Source: an uncultured Eubacteriales bacterium (GTDB lineage Bacteria > Bacillota > Clostridia > Oscillospirales > Oscillospiraceae). Taken from it: a DNA stretch of 41,918 nt. How positions within the stretch are numbered: position 1 is the first letter of the stretch; the number at the start of each line of letters is the position of its first letter. Position numbers and translations under genes: made by a program. The stretch spans positions 1 through 41,918 of the forward strand of contig URPD01000010.1 of the NCBI GenBank assembly GCA_900549645.1, given 5' to 3'. The notes below the pieces were generated by a model. It did not search any database, had not been told where the DNA came from, and worked only from the letters and a program-made list of their open reading frames with translations. Of the stretch, positions 24,208 to 32,017 are shown piece by piece.

Positions 24208-24672
24208 CGCGTCCCTCCCTTTGTTTTGCTTTACACCTATATAATACACGAGCCGGGCGTTTTATTGCAATCGGAATAAAAATTTTTGTGTTTGGGTTTT
24301 TGGGGGAGGGGGACGGATTAGAGCGCGGAATTTTCTTTTCCCCTCTGCTCGTGTCGCAACTCCGGAGTCCCCTCAGTCACAGCTAACGCCGTGCCAGCTC
24401 CCCTAAGAGGGGCGCCAAGGGGGGGCGGTGCAACCAATGCGTCAGTCCCAAATCTTTGCCGCGGAGCGCTGCCCCTCCTAGGGTAGTGCAACGGCGGCGC
24501 GGCGAGACAGTGGCACGAAGTGCCGAAGGGGTCGCCAGTGCGCAGAAATTGCCATTAGGCAAAAGACAAGGTGACATAGAGACCACATCAGAAGCTCCCT
24601 TGTGTAAAGAGAGGCAAGAATTCAGTCGTTACCACGCTCTATCTTTTCCCCATTGGCAATAATACACCCCCA
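24208..24672. repeat. Intergenic promoter plus module A repeats
   Basis: Beside the sigma gene lies its promoter (24241-24270). Beyond it (about 24355-24580) are rearranged A modules: 'cccctcagtcacagctaacg' with 'gccagctcccctaagagggg', then 'ggtcgccagtgcgcagaaat', then the linker 'gccattaggcaaaag'. A variant insert carries 'tagggtagtgcaacggcggc' and is also found at 27650 and 29895. No gene is seen. Confidence 0.75.
24241..24270 (-). promoter_or_regulatory. Promoter of the ECF sigma/RsgI-like operon
   Basis: On the minus strand TTGCAA (24265-24270) and TATTAT (24241-24246) are 18 bases apart, a moderate housekeeping-type promoter, with initiation near 24234. I see no obvious ECF-style autoregulatory promoter (AAC motif), so autoregulation is not demonstrated. 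Confidence 0.5.
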
Positions 24673-25743
24673 TCACGGCTCCTTCCACAGCCGAATCACG
24701 CCGCGGTCGTTGAGCTGGCACAGCGTGACGAGGATCAGCGGAAACAGCAGCATCCCGATCACGCCCTTGACCCGCCAGCCGATATATATCGCCGTGAGCG
24801 AGGCCAGCGGGTCAAGCCCGATCTGATCGCCCAGCAGCTTCGCCTGCGCGCAGCTGCGCACAAGGTTCGTCACGCCCCAGCATATCAGCAGCCCGACGCC
24901 GCGCGCCGCCGCGCCCGACAGCAGGCAGTACGCCGCCCACGGCACCAGCACCGTCCCCGTGCCGAACACAGGCAGCGCGTCGACCAGCGCCGTCACCGCC
25001 GCGATGACCGGCGCGCCCCGGACGTGCAGAAGCAGGAAGCCGATAAGCAGCTCGAAAAAGGTCATCAGCATCAAAATCAGCTGTGCCCGAAGCCAGCCGC
25101 CGAAGCTGCCCTTCAAGTCGCCGCCCACGCCGGAGAAGCGCCGCCGAAGCCCCGCCGGGATCTGCGCGGCGAGGAACGCCGTGAGCTGTGGGTACGACGC
25201 GGAGGCGAAATACGTCCCGATCCCGGCCGTGACGGCAAATAGCAGCGTATCCGGGCTCGCCTGCGCCGTGCGCGCGACAAGCTCCAGCCCCCACTGCGAC
25301 AGCGCCGCCGGGAGCTTGTACAGACTCTCGCCGAGCGAATCGAGCGCGCTCTCAAGATATCCGCTCACGCCCTGCGGCGCGGCAGCGATGTACTCCAGCT
25401 TCCGCGCCTCCAGCCGTGCCAGCGTCTGCTCCGCCGACGCGACAAGCTCCGGCACCTGCCGCGCGAAATCCGTCAGCATATCCACGCCCTTCGACGCGAG
25501 CGCATACACCGCCCCTGCCGCCGCGGCCAGCACCGCGAGCGTCACAAGCCCCGCTGCCACGCTCCTGCGCCAGCCGTGCCGCGCCAGCGCCCCGACCGCC
25601 GGTTCCATCAGCGCCGCCGCGCCGAGCGCCACGAGAAACGGCGCGAGCCACGGCAGCAGAAAGCGCAGCGCCAGCCACAGCGCCGCGATGACGAGCGCCC
25701 AGCACAGCGCCGCCCAAAGATATTTTACAAGCCTCTCAGGCAT
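24673..25743 (-). CDS. ytvI: YtvI-like sporulation-associated membrane protein, AI-2E exporter family
   Basis: The 356-residue membrane protein belongs to the AI-2E/PerM family. It has N-terminal helices (LWAALCWALVIAALWLALRF, LAPFLVALGAAALMEP) and an amphipathic central region (about 90-155) with coiled-coil-like sequence (LTDFARQVPELVASAEQTLARLEARKL). The C-terminal helix bundle holds the family segment ALVDALPVFGTGTVLVPWAAYCLL and LLGDQIGLDPLASLTAIYIGWR. This organisation fits the subgroup annotated as sporulation membrane protein YtvI, whose exact transport role is not settled. The ATG at 25743 follows a GGGGGAGGGGG purine tract. A second family member is at 35372. The gene is convergent with nothing nearby and lies divergent from the aspartokinase gene. 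Confidence 0.85.
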   Translation of the reverse strand: MPERLVKYLWAALCWALVIAALWLALRFLLPWLAPFLVALGAAALMEPAVGALARHGWRRSVAAGLVTLAVLAAAAGAVYALASKGVDMLTDFARQVPELVASAEQTLARLEARKLEYIAAAPQGVSGYLESALDSLGESLYKLPAALSQWGLELVARTAQASPDTLLFAVTAGIGTYFASASYPQLTAFLAAQIPAGLRRRFSGVGGDLKGSFGGWLRAQLILMLMTFFELLIGFLLLHVRGAPVIAAVTALVDALPVFGTGTVLVPWAAYCLLSGAAARGVGLLICWGVTNLVRSCAQAKLLGDQIGLDPLASLTAIYIGWRVKGVIGMLLFPLILVTLCQLNDRGVIRLWKEP

Positions 25744-25949
25744 AGCGTCCCCCTCCCCCGGCCTTCCTTATTATATATTGGAAGCGCCCACGCGCCCCAT
25801 ATGTTTCACACCCATCCTTGCCACATCCGCCGGAAAATATTCGCTTTAACCCCGGAGCCGGAGCGCGTATATAATGTACTGACGGCGAAAAGCCGCGCAC
25901 CGGAGCCGGGGCATCGGCTCCGCGGCAAAAAATGTATTCGGAGGATGCC

Positions 25950-26927
25950 ATGCTGATAGTGCAGAAATTCGGCGGCAGCTCTCTGGCCGGGACGGAGCGT
26001 CTCCGGCGAGCCGCCGGCATAGCTGCCGAGGCTCGTCGAAGGGGGCACAGCGTACTGGTCGTGGTGTCCGCCATGGGCGATACGACAGATGAGCTGCTGG
26101 ATATGGCACACGAGATAAGCGCGCAGCCGCCCGCGCGCGAGCTGGACGCACTTTTGTCGACCGGCGAGCAGCAGTCCGCGGCGCTCATGGCCATCACGCT
26201 TGAGAGCATGGGGCTTGCGGCGCGCTCGTTCACCGGCTGGCAGGCCGGGATAATCACCGACGGCAGCCACACCGAGGCGCGGATAGAGATGATCGCGGCG
26301 GGCGAGCTTGCCACGGCGCTTGACCGGGGCGAGATTGCCGTAGTCAGCGGGTTTCAGGGCGTCAGCCCGGATGGTGGGATAACGACGCTCGGCCGCGGCG
26401 GGTCGGACACGACGGCCGTCGCGCTGGCGGCGGCGCTCGACGCGGAGCGCTGTGAGATTTACACGGACGTGGACGGTATATACACCGCCGACCCGCGCAT
26501 TGTCACAGGCGCGCGGCGGCTTGAGGAAATAGATTTCCGCGACATGCTGCTGCTCGCGGGCGCAGGCTCGCAGGTGCTGCACGACCGGTCGGTAGCGCTG
26601 GCGCTGGCGAACGATGTGGAGATACGGCTGCTGTCGTCGTTTGAGCCGGGCCGCGGCTCGCGCGTGCGGCTGCTTGCTGACGCGGAGCGCCCGGACTACG
26701 CGGGCGTGACCCGCAGTGAGGCGCGCAGTGAGATCACGCTCGCGGGGCGCGCGGCAGGGACGGCGACGCTGTCGGAGCTTGTAATCACGCTGTCGAAGTC
26801 GGGCATACCGGTGCTGTCCGGGAGTTCGGGCGAGGGCTGGGTCACGGTGCGCGTCGCCCCGGCGCAGCTGATTCCGGCGCTTGAGCTGACCCATACGGCG
26901 TATCTGAAGCAGCGCGCCGAGGGATAG
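25950..26927 (+). CDS. Aspartokinase family protein, short form with one ACT-like region
   Basis: This enzyme phosphorylates L-aspartate, entering the lysine/threonine/methionine and diaminopimelate pathways. The 325-residue product has a full kinase domain: LIVQKFGGSSLAGTERL at the start, VVVVSAMGDTTDELLDMA, DALLSTGEQQSAALMAITLE, SGFQGVSPDGGITTLGRGGSDTTAVALAAAL and EIYTDVDGIYTADPRIV. It is about 75 residues shorter than typical aspartokinases. After residue 255 only one ACT-like stretch remains (ITLAGRAAGTATLSELVITLSKSGIPVLSG), without the usual second ACT repeat. Feedback regulation is therefore likely altered. ATG 25950 has GGAGG with 5-base spacing. A TATAAT at 25870-25875 may be its promoter, but the -35 is weak. 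Confidence 0.88.
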   Translation: MLIVQKFGGSSLAGTERLRRAAGIAAEARRRGHSVLVVVSAMGDTTDELLDMAHEISAQPPARELDALLSTGEQQSAALMAITLESMGLAARSFTGWQAGIITDGSHTEARIEMIAAGELATALDRGEIAVVSGFQGVSPDGGITTLGRGGSDTTAVALAAALDAERCEIYTDVDGIYTADPRIVTGARRLEEIDFRDMLLLAGAGSQVLHDRSVALALANDVEIRLLSSFEPGRGSRVRLLADAERPDYAGVTRSEARSEITLAGRAAGTATLSELVITLSKSGIPVLSGSSGEGWVTVRVAPAQLIPALELTHTAYLKQRAEG

Positions 26928-27075
26928 CGCGGCAGGGTTGTTTTTTGTGTAGATTGAGTGGAAGTAGCTTGAGCAAAAAAGTGCCCACGGATTCGCGATC
27001 CGTGGGCGCTCAGTCTGTCAAAGAACATGTGCAGCAGGGCGCGGATAAGAGAACAGCGGGGGAGCTTGAGGGGGC
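26928..27075. repeat. Hairpin spacer after aspartokinase
   Basis: GTGCCCACGGAT (26981-26992) pairs with ATCCGTGGGC (26998-27007). The stem is nearly the same sequence as the longer hairpin at 27223-27255 and probably acts as the aspartokinase terminator. The rest (27010-27075) shows nothing recognisable. Confidence 0.6.
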
Positions 27076-27225
27076 AAGGCCCGCCTCAAATACAATAAAC
27101 CGCCGTCCAAAAGTCTTGATACATCAACGACTTTTGGAGCAAAGCAGCATTTTGATAATATCAAAATGCTCGGCGGATGAAGCTTGTCAAAAAAAGTCCT
27201 CACAGGACTTTTTTGACAAGCTGAG
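27076..27225 (+). repeat. 150-bp multi-hairpin element, copy 1
   Basis: This segment is identical, base for base, to the reverse complement of 33516-33665. It contains three hairpins: CCAAAAGTC...GACTTTTGG (about 27107-27137); the 25-base palindrome AGCATTTTGATA-A-TATCAAAATGCT (about 27146-27170); and AGCTTGTC...GACAAGCT (about 27181-27222) with inner AGTCCT/AGGACT. An extra 15-bp perfect hairpin abuts it at 27223-27255. No protein is encoded. Confidence 0.92.
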
Positions 27226-27255
27226 TGCCCACGGATCCGCGATCCGTGGGCACTC
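27223..27255. repeat. 15-bp perfect hairpin adjoining the 150-bp element
   Basis: GAGTGCCCACGGATC (27223-27237) pairs with GATCCGTGGGCACTC (27241-27255), with a 3-base loop. A shorter version occurs at 26981-27007. The copy-2 element has an unrelated hairpin at the equivalent edge (33491-33517), so this position seems to be a variable cap. Confidence 0.8.
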
Positions 27256-27733
27256 GGTGTCGTGTGGGGAGTTTTTGCGCATAGTAGACAATGCACCAGA
27301 TGGAAAAATGACGTGCCTTCCCTTGGCGTCCCTTCTAGGGGAGCTGTCGCGGGGCGACTGAGGGGTCGCCAGACTTTATAAATTGCCATTCGGGAAAAGG
27401 CAAGGCAATGTTAAAGCCCCCCTGTCATTCCGAGACCAGTTTGCGAACTTACACCTCAGGCGGGTCGTGGCAATCCGCATCCCCTTTACGCCGCGCGAAA
27501 AGTTATTGCCACCGCAAAAGGAGAACGGATTCCCACGTCGCTTCGCTCCTCGGAATGACAGGTTATTTTAATCTGCTCTTTCTTTTGTACTCTGCTCCAG
27601 ACTTTCCTCTGGAGACCCCTCAAGCACTTCGTGCCACTGTCTCGCTGCGCCGCCGTTGCACTACCCTAGAAGGGGCAGCGCTCCGCGGCAAGGATTCTGC
27701 ACTGGCGCTCCGCGGTACCCATCACAAAACAAC
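27256..27733. repeat. Modules A, B and inverted A upstream of tsf terminator
   Basis: Module A occupies about 27318-27400 ('cttctaggggagctgtcgcg', 'gcgactgaggggtcgccaga'), then module B about 27420-27565 bounded by 'ctgtcattccgag' and 'ctcggaatgacag', then an inverted, variant A (27600-27710) with 'cgttgcactaccctagaagg'. Several short frames cross it, but none looks like a protein. Confidence 0.8.
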
Positions 27734-27764
27734 CACCCCCGCTTGCCGACGGCAAGCGGGGGTG
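27734..27764 (-). terminator. Terminator of the rpsB-tsf operon
   Basis: CACCCCCGCTTGCC (27734-27747) pairs perfectly with 27751-27764, with a 3-base loop. The minus-strand tail is GTTGTTTTGTG. It lies about 33 bases beyond the tsf stop. Confidence 0.85.
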
Positions 27765-27796
27765 AATTCAATTCATTTCAATCCGGTATTCCCGAA

Positions 27797-28723
27797 TTAT
27801 TTGCCCATGTTCATCTGAGCGGCGACCTCTGCGGCGAAGTCCTCCTGCTTCTTCTCGATGCCCTCGCCCTTCAGGAAGCGAACGGCCTTGACGAACTTGA
27901 CAGAACCGCCAAGCTCCTTTGCAGCGCTGGCGATATACTTCTCGACGGTCATGGAGCCGTCCTTGACGTACTCCTGCTGGAGCAGGCAGTTCTCTTCGTA
28001 GAACTTGTTGAGCTTACCAAGAACGATCTTCTCCTTGACCTGCTGGGGCTTGGAAGCCATCTTCGGATCCTGATCCATCAGCGCGAGCGCAACCTTCTTC
28101 TCCTCAGCGAGAACGTCCTCGGTGACGTCGCTCTTGTCCCAGAAGCGGGGATTCAGAGCAGCGATCTGCATGGCAACGTTCTTGCCGATCTCGGTAGCGT
28201 CGATGCCGCCCTCGACAGCGAGGTTGACGAGCACGCCGATCTTGCCGCCGGCGTGAACGTATGCGACGCTGGTGTTGTCGTCGAAGCGGACGAAGCGGCG
28301 GATCTGGAGATTCTCGCCGATGGACATGACCTTCTCAGGCAGGGTCTCGGCGACGGTGAGGTTGGAGCCTGCATACTTGCTGTTCATAAGAGCGTCGATG
28401 TCGGCGGGGTTCTCGGTGATGACGGTCTTGCAGATGTCCTTGACGAACGCGACGAACAGATCGCTCTTCGCGCAGAAGTCGGTCTCGCAGTTGACCTCGA
28501 CGATAGCGCCGACGCCGCACTTCGGGCAGACATCAGCGTAAGCCATACCTTCGGCTGCAATGCGGCCGGCCTTCTTTGCGGCCTTGGCAAGGCCCTTCTC
28601 GCGCAGCCACTCGACTGCCTTGTCCATATCGCCGTCGGTCTCGGTAAGAGCCTTCTTGCAGTCCATCATGCCGACGTTAGTCATTTCACGCAGGGTCTTA
28701 ACATCCTGAGCAGTAAATGCCAT
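27797..28723 (-). CDS. tsf: Translation elongation factor Ts
   Basis: This is the nucleotide-exchange factor for EF-Tu. The product is 308 residues. It begins MAFTAQDVKTLREMTNVGMMDCKKALTETDGD, the conserved N-terminal UBA-like domain, followed by KAVEWLREKGLAKAAKK, IVEVNCETDFCAKSDLF and the tandem dimerisation regions. The C-terminal part contains LGKLNKFYEENCLLQQEYVKD. ATG 28723 has AGGAGG with suitable spacing. It follows rpsB by 69 bases, and the gap holds a terminator-like hairpin. pyrH does not follow as in most Firmicutes. Confidence 0.98.
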   Translation of the reverse strand: MAFTAQDVKTLREMTNVGMMDCKKALTETDGDMDKAVEWLREKGLAKAAKKAGRIAAEGMAYADVCPKCGVGAIVEVNCETDFCAKSDLFVAFVKDICKTVITENPADIDALMNSKYAGSNLTVAETLPEKVMSIGENLQIRRFVRFDDNTSVAYVHAGGKIGVLVNLAVEGGIDATEIGKNVAMQIAALNPRFWDKSDVTEDVLAEEKKVALALMDQDPKMASKPQQVKEKIVLGKLNKFYEENCLLQQEYVKDGSMTVEKYIASAAKELGGSVKFVKAVRFLKGEGIEKKQEDFAAEVAAQMNMGK

Positions 28724-28753
28724 AATAATTATCCTCCTGTATTAAAATCGGGA

Positions 28754-28780
28754 AAAAGGGGCGTGTTCTGCGCCCCTTTT
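28754..28780 (-). terminator. Terminator-like hairpin between rpsB and tsf
   Basis: AAAAGGGGCG (28754-28763) pairs with CGCCCCTTTT (28771-28780), with a 7-base loop. Read on the minus strand the stem ends in a T5 run, so some transcripts could stop after rpsB, lowering tsf expression relative to S2. Confidence 0.65.
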
Positions 28781-28792
28781 CTATTTAAAAAA

Positions 28793-29530
28793 TTACTCTT
28801 CAGCAGCCTCAGCGGGAGCCTCGACGGTCTCCTCAGCCTCAGCGTCAACGCCCTGACGGCCTTCCTGAACAGCGTTTGCCATGGTGGCGGCGATCAGGCG
28901 GATGGCGCGGATAGCGTCGTCATTTGCGGGGATGACGTAATCGACCTCATCGGGGTCGCAGTTGGTGTCAACGATAGCGACGATGGGGATGTGCAGCTTG
29001 CGGGCTTCGGCAATAGCGTTGTGCTCCTTGCGGGGGTCAACGACGAACAGCGCGCCGGGGAGCTTCTTCATGTCCTTGACGCCGCCAAGGTACTTTTCAA
29101 GCTTCTCCATCTCGCCGAGATGCTTCATGACTTCCTTCTTGGGCAGCATATCGAAGGTGCCGTCTTCCTGCATCTTCTTGAGCTGAGCCAGACGGTCAAC
29201 GCGGGTGCGCATGGTCTTGAAGTTGGTGAGCATGCCGCCGAGCCAACGTGCGTTGACGTAGTACATGCCGACGCGGGACGCCTCTTCCTTGACGGCGTCG
29301 GTAGCCTGCTTCTTGGTGCCGACGAAGAGAATGGTCTGGCCGTTCTCGGAGAGCTGGCGGACGAAGGAGTAGGCCTCTTCGAGCTTCTTGACGGTCTTCT
29401 GCAGGTCGATGATGTAGATGCCGTTGCGCTCGCAGTAAATGTACTCGGCCATCTTGGGGTTCCAGCGGCGGGTCTGGTGACCGAAGTGGACACCGGCTTC
29501 CAGCAGCTGCTTCATGGATACTACTGACAT
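28793..29530 (-). CDS. rpsB: 30S ribosomal protein S2
   Basis: The product is 245 residues. It starts MSVVSMKQLLEAGVHFGHQTRRWNPKMAEYIY, followed by IIDLQKTVKKLEEAY, FVGTKKQATDAVKEEA, YYVNARWLGGMLTNFKT, LPGALFVVDPRKEHNAIAEA and DTNCDPDEVDYVIPANDDAIRAI, all conserved in bacterial S2. A Glu/Ala-rich C-terminal tail (EAEETVEAPAEAAEE) is common in Clostridia. ATG 29530 has GGAGG 8 bases ahead. The promoter lies about 105 bases upstream. Confidence 0.98.
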   Translation of the reverse strand: MSVVSMKQLLEAGVHFGHQTRRWNPKMAEYIYCERNGIYIIDLQKTVKKLEEAYSFVRQLSENGQTILFVGTKKQATDAVKEEASRVGMYYVNARWLGGMLTNFKTMRTRVDRLAQLKKMQEDGTFDMLPKKEVMKHLGEMEKLEKYLGGVKDMKKLPGALFVVDPRKEHNAIAEARKLHIPIVAIVDTNCDPDEVDYVIPANDDAIRAIRLIAATMANAVQEGRQGVDAEAEETVEAPAEAAEE

Positions 29531-30064
29531 TGTTTGTTTCCTCCAAATTTTTGTTTTTTCCCTCCGGGAGCATCGTCCCCTCCGCCAAGCCCTGCGGCCA
29601 CATGGCGAAAAGTCCGCCCCCGTGCGAAATGCCTTGATATGATACCAGAATTTTTCCCGTTTTGCAAGGGGTTTTTGCGTTATTTCCGCGGAATTTTAAA
29701 TATTTTTTTGAGGGGGGTGTGTGTTGTGGGGGGATGTTTATTGTGCGTGCCGTCTTTTCCTCTCTGCTCCAGTCTCCCCTCTGGCGACCCCTCAGTCGGC
29801 TACGCCGACAGCTCCCCTAAAAGGGGCGCCAAGAGAGTGCGGAGCAGCCAATGCGCCAGTCCCAAATCTTTGCCGCGAAGCGCTGCCCCTTCTAGGGTAG
29901 TGCAACGGCGCGCGGCGAGACAGTGGCGCGCCAGCGCCGAAGGGGTCGCCAGTCTCGGTCTATTGCCATTAGATAAAAGACAGCACACATTGAAATTGCA
30001 CCGTAGGGGCCGTCCCCTACGGTTATATTTGGGCACGCTGCCCGTGCCGTCCCGCTTCTTTCCC
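29531..30064. repeat. rpsB leader, then modules A and C
   Basis: Positions 29531-29632 form a GC-rich leader for rpsB with local pairing potential (for example GGGA with TCCC around 29556-29575). Beyond the promoter, module A in a rearranged form occupies about 29765-29990. A C-type hairpin with the perfect stem CCGTAGGGG/CCCCTACGG sits at 30001-30022. No gene is seen. Confidence 0.7.
29639..29667 (-). promoter_or_regulatory. Promoter of the rpsB-tsf operon
   Basis: On the minus strand TTGCAA (29662-29667) and TATCAT (29639-29644) are 17 bases apart, with a TGG just before the -10. Initiation near 29632 gives a leader of about 100 bases, long enough for S2 autoregulation, though no known leader motif was recognised. 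Confidence 0.65.
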
Positions 30065-31366
30065 TCACCCCAGCATACTTATCTGGCTTTTCCGCTCACC
30101 GACGAGAATATTCGCGGGCGGGGTGCCCTCGCCGCCGCTGAGAACGCTGTTCGAGACATACACAAACCCCGTCTCCGTCTCCCGCACCGTGACCTCATGC
30201 GTGAACAGGCAGTCCGTCCCGCCCCACTCATACACGGCGTTGACGCGCATCGTGAGCGTTCCGTCGGAATTATTCCAGTAATCGACGATCTCCGGCTCCG
30301 GCCAATGCGGCGTGACGCTGTAATAATCGCGCTGGGTGCCGAGGAAATAGTACCCGCCGCGGGCGCTGCTGTAATCCGACCTCGCGCGAAGCGTGTCGCC
30401 GCTTATGTCGAGGTAGCCCTCCATAACCCGCTCGAACTGCTCCGCCGGGACAAGGTGCATGTAGCTGCCGGATATCGCCGAAAGCCCGGCGCTCGTCCCG
30501 GCATTATTAAAGGTCAGCGGCTCCGCGCCGTAATACATGCTGTAAAACTTTGCGTACAGGCTGTTGAAATCCAGCTCGCCCCAGTTGCCGGTGTTCCAGC
30601 TCACCGTGAACAGATTGTTCTCCGAATAGCCGACGGGCGTGAGATAGCGGCTGCACAGCGCGCGGCGGTCGGCGTCATAAGTCTTGACGCGCGCCATGCT
30701 GTATTTGCTGGCGTTGGCGTTCGCGCTGCCGCCGCGGCTGAAGATGAGCCAGCCGTTCGCGGTGTAGCGTATGCTCTCAAGGCCGTACTGCCCGGAGGAA
30801 TATATCTCCGGGTTCATCTTATCGTCCCACTGCATCGACACGGTCACGACGCTCGCCGTGCCGCCGCTGCATATCAGCAGCTCCTCGTGCACAAGCCCAT
30901 CCGGATGGACGACGAAATACCCGGCCTGCGCGTCGTTCCCGGCGCTGACGGCCTCGCCGAAGGCGGCGAGCGCTTCGGGATTCTGCATGTTGCAGTTGCC
31001 GTAGTAATCGACGGCGGAGTAGCCCGCCGCGCCAAGCGCCGACACCATCGACGCCACAGTCTCGTCCGACAGCACGACGTTCTGCGCCTCGCCCTTGTCG
31101 GCGGCGGCGTAGACATCCGCACAGCTGCGCATCGCCGTGACGGCGTCGTTCTGTATCGCCTTGATGCTGCCGTCGTCAAGCGCGGTGAAGGCCGGCGTCG
31201 GCTCGGCCGCCGCTGTCTCCTGCGGGACGGGCGTCACCGCGGTGTCCGGCGCGGGAGTCGCCTCCGCGGGCGCGGGGTCGAGCAGGCCGAGGCCGTTTAT
31301 CACCAGCGCCGCGATGACCAGCAGCATCGCAAATATTATAAGTACAAGCAATATATTTTTCTTCAT
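30065..31366 (-). CDS. Unrecognised membrane-anchored extracellular protein
   Basis: I do not recognise this 433-residue protein. It starts MKKNILLVLIIFAMLLVIAA, a signal-anchor helix (about 4-28), then has a Pro/Ala/Thr-rich linker (about 30-60: PAPAEATPAPDTAVTPVPQE). A long region lacking further membrane helices follows, rich in Tyr, Ser, Asn and Trp, with segments such as VDYYGNCNMQNPEAL, DKMNPEIYSSGQYGLESIRYTANGWLIFSRGG, NNLFTVSWNTGNWGELDFNSLYAKFYSMYYG and ITVRETETGFVYVSN-like strands. The sequence looks like a mixed alpha/beta surface domain. The start is supported by GGAGG 6 bases before the ATG; the open frame upstream is repeat-free but lacks conserved character. It is monocistronic, between rpsB and marR. 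Confidence 0.8.
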   Translation of the reverse strand: MKKNILLVLIIFAMLLVIAALVINGLGLLDPAPAEATPAPDTAVTPVPQETAAAEPTPAFTALDDGSIKAIQNDAVTAMRSCADVYAAADKGEAQNVVLSDETVASMVSALGAAGYSAVDYYGNCNMQNPEALAAFGEAVSAGNDAQAGYFVVHPDGLVHEELLICSGGTASVVTVSMQWDDKMNPEIYSSGQYGLESIRYTANGWLIFSRGGSANANASKYSMARVKTYDADRRALCSRYLTPVGYSENNLFTVSWNTGNWGELDFNSLYAKFYSMYYGAEPLTFNNAGTSAGLSAISGSYMHLVPAEQFERVMEGYLDISGDTLRARSDYSSARGGYYFLGTQRDYYSVTPHWPEPEIVDYWNNSDGTLTMRVNAVYEWGGTDCLFTHEVTVRETETGFVYVSNSVLSGGEGTPPANILVGERKSQISMLG

Positions 31367-31555
31367 TGTTCGCCTCCGTGGACGCTTATGCATAAATTTT
31401 ACCACAACGGCGCGTTTTTTCAAGTTAATTATATGAACAGCCGCGCCCCGCCCACGTTTTCCAGACACTTTTTGATTATTGCCCCACATTTTATCATTTA
31501 CAAAAATTTTTAAATGTTATAAAATATGAAGTAATATGAGAAAGCAGGTGGCGCT

Positions 31556-31993
31556 ATGCTGGAGAAGAGCTTTACCGAGGTATACGACAAATTCAAGCTG
31601 CAATTTTACCGCAAGGTGTTTGAGCTGGTGCGCGAACGCGATGGCTCGCTGTCGGCGATGGAGGCGTTTTCGCTTGAGGTCATCAAGATGCTTGACCACC
31701 CCACGATCGGTCAGTTCGCGGATTTTCTGAACATTTCGCAGTCAAACGCCACGTATAAGGTCAATAACCTCATCAAAAAGGGTTATCTTGAGCGCGAGAA
31801 CTCCACAACCGACCGCCGCGAGTATCACCTGAAGCTCTCCGAGAAGTTCTATAATTACATGGCGCTTCTCAGCAGCTACGAGCAGCGCGTCATGGACAGG
31901 ATAAAGGCGCGCTTCCCTGAGGAGGACGTCAACAAGTTTGACGAGATGCTGCAGATAATCTCTAACGAGCTCATGCCCGAATTCGGGAAATAA
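31556..31993 (+). CDS. MarR family transcriptional regulator
   Basis: The product is 145 residues, a typical MarR dimeric winged-helix regulator. The N- and C-terminal helices would form the dimer interface. The DNA-binding core is at about 52-95: TIGQFADFLNISQSNATYKVNNLIKKGYLERENSTTDRREYHLKLSEK, with the DRRE wing. ATG 31556 is preceded by AGGTGG at 4-9 bases. The sugar symporter gene follows 24 bases downstream in the same direction, so the regulator probably controls its own operon in response to a ligand. An AT-rich promoter region precedes it (31490-31525), but I cannot fix exact hexamers. Confidence 0.92.
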   Translation: MLEKSFTEVYDKFKLQFYRKVFELVRERDGSLSAMEAFSLEVIKMLDHPTIGQFADFLNISQSNATYKVNNLIKKGYLERENSTTDRREYHLKLSEKFYNYMALLSSYEQRVMDRIKARFPEEDVNKFDEMLQIISNELMPEFGK

Positions 31994-32017
31994 TATATTT
32001 TTGGAAGGAAGTATCTC

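Noticed and set aside
29534..31513. Plus-strand open frame of 659 codons
   Set aside because: It runs across repeats and antisense to the minus-strand surface protein; no recognisable domain, and composition is His/Arg/Ala-rich as in shadow frames.
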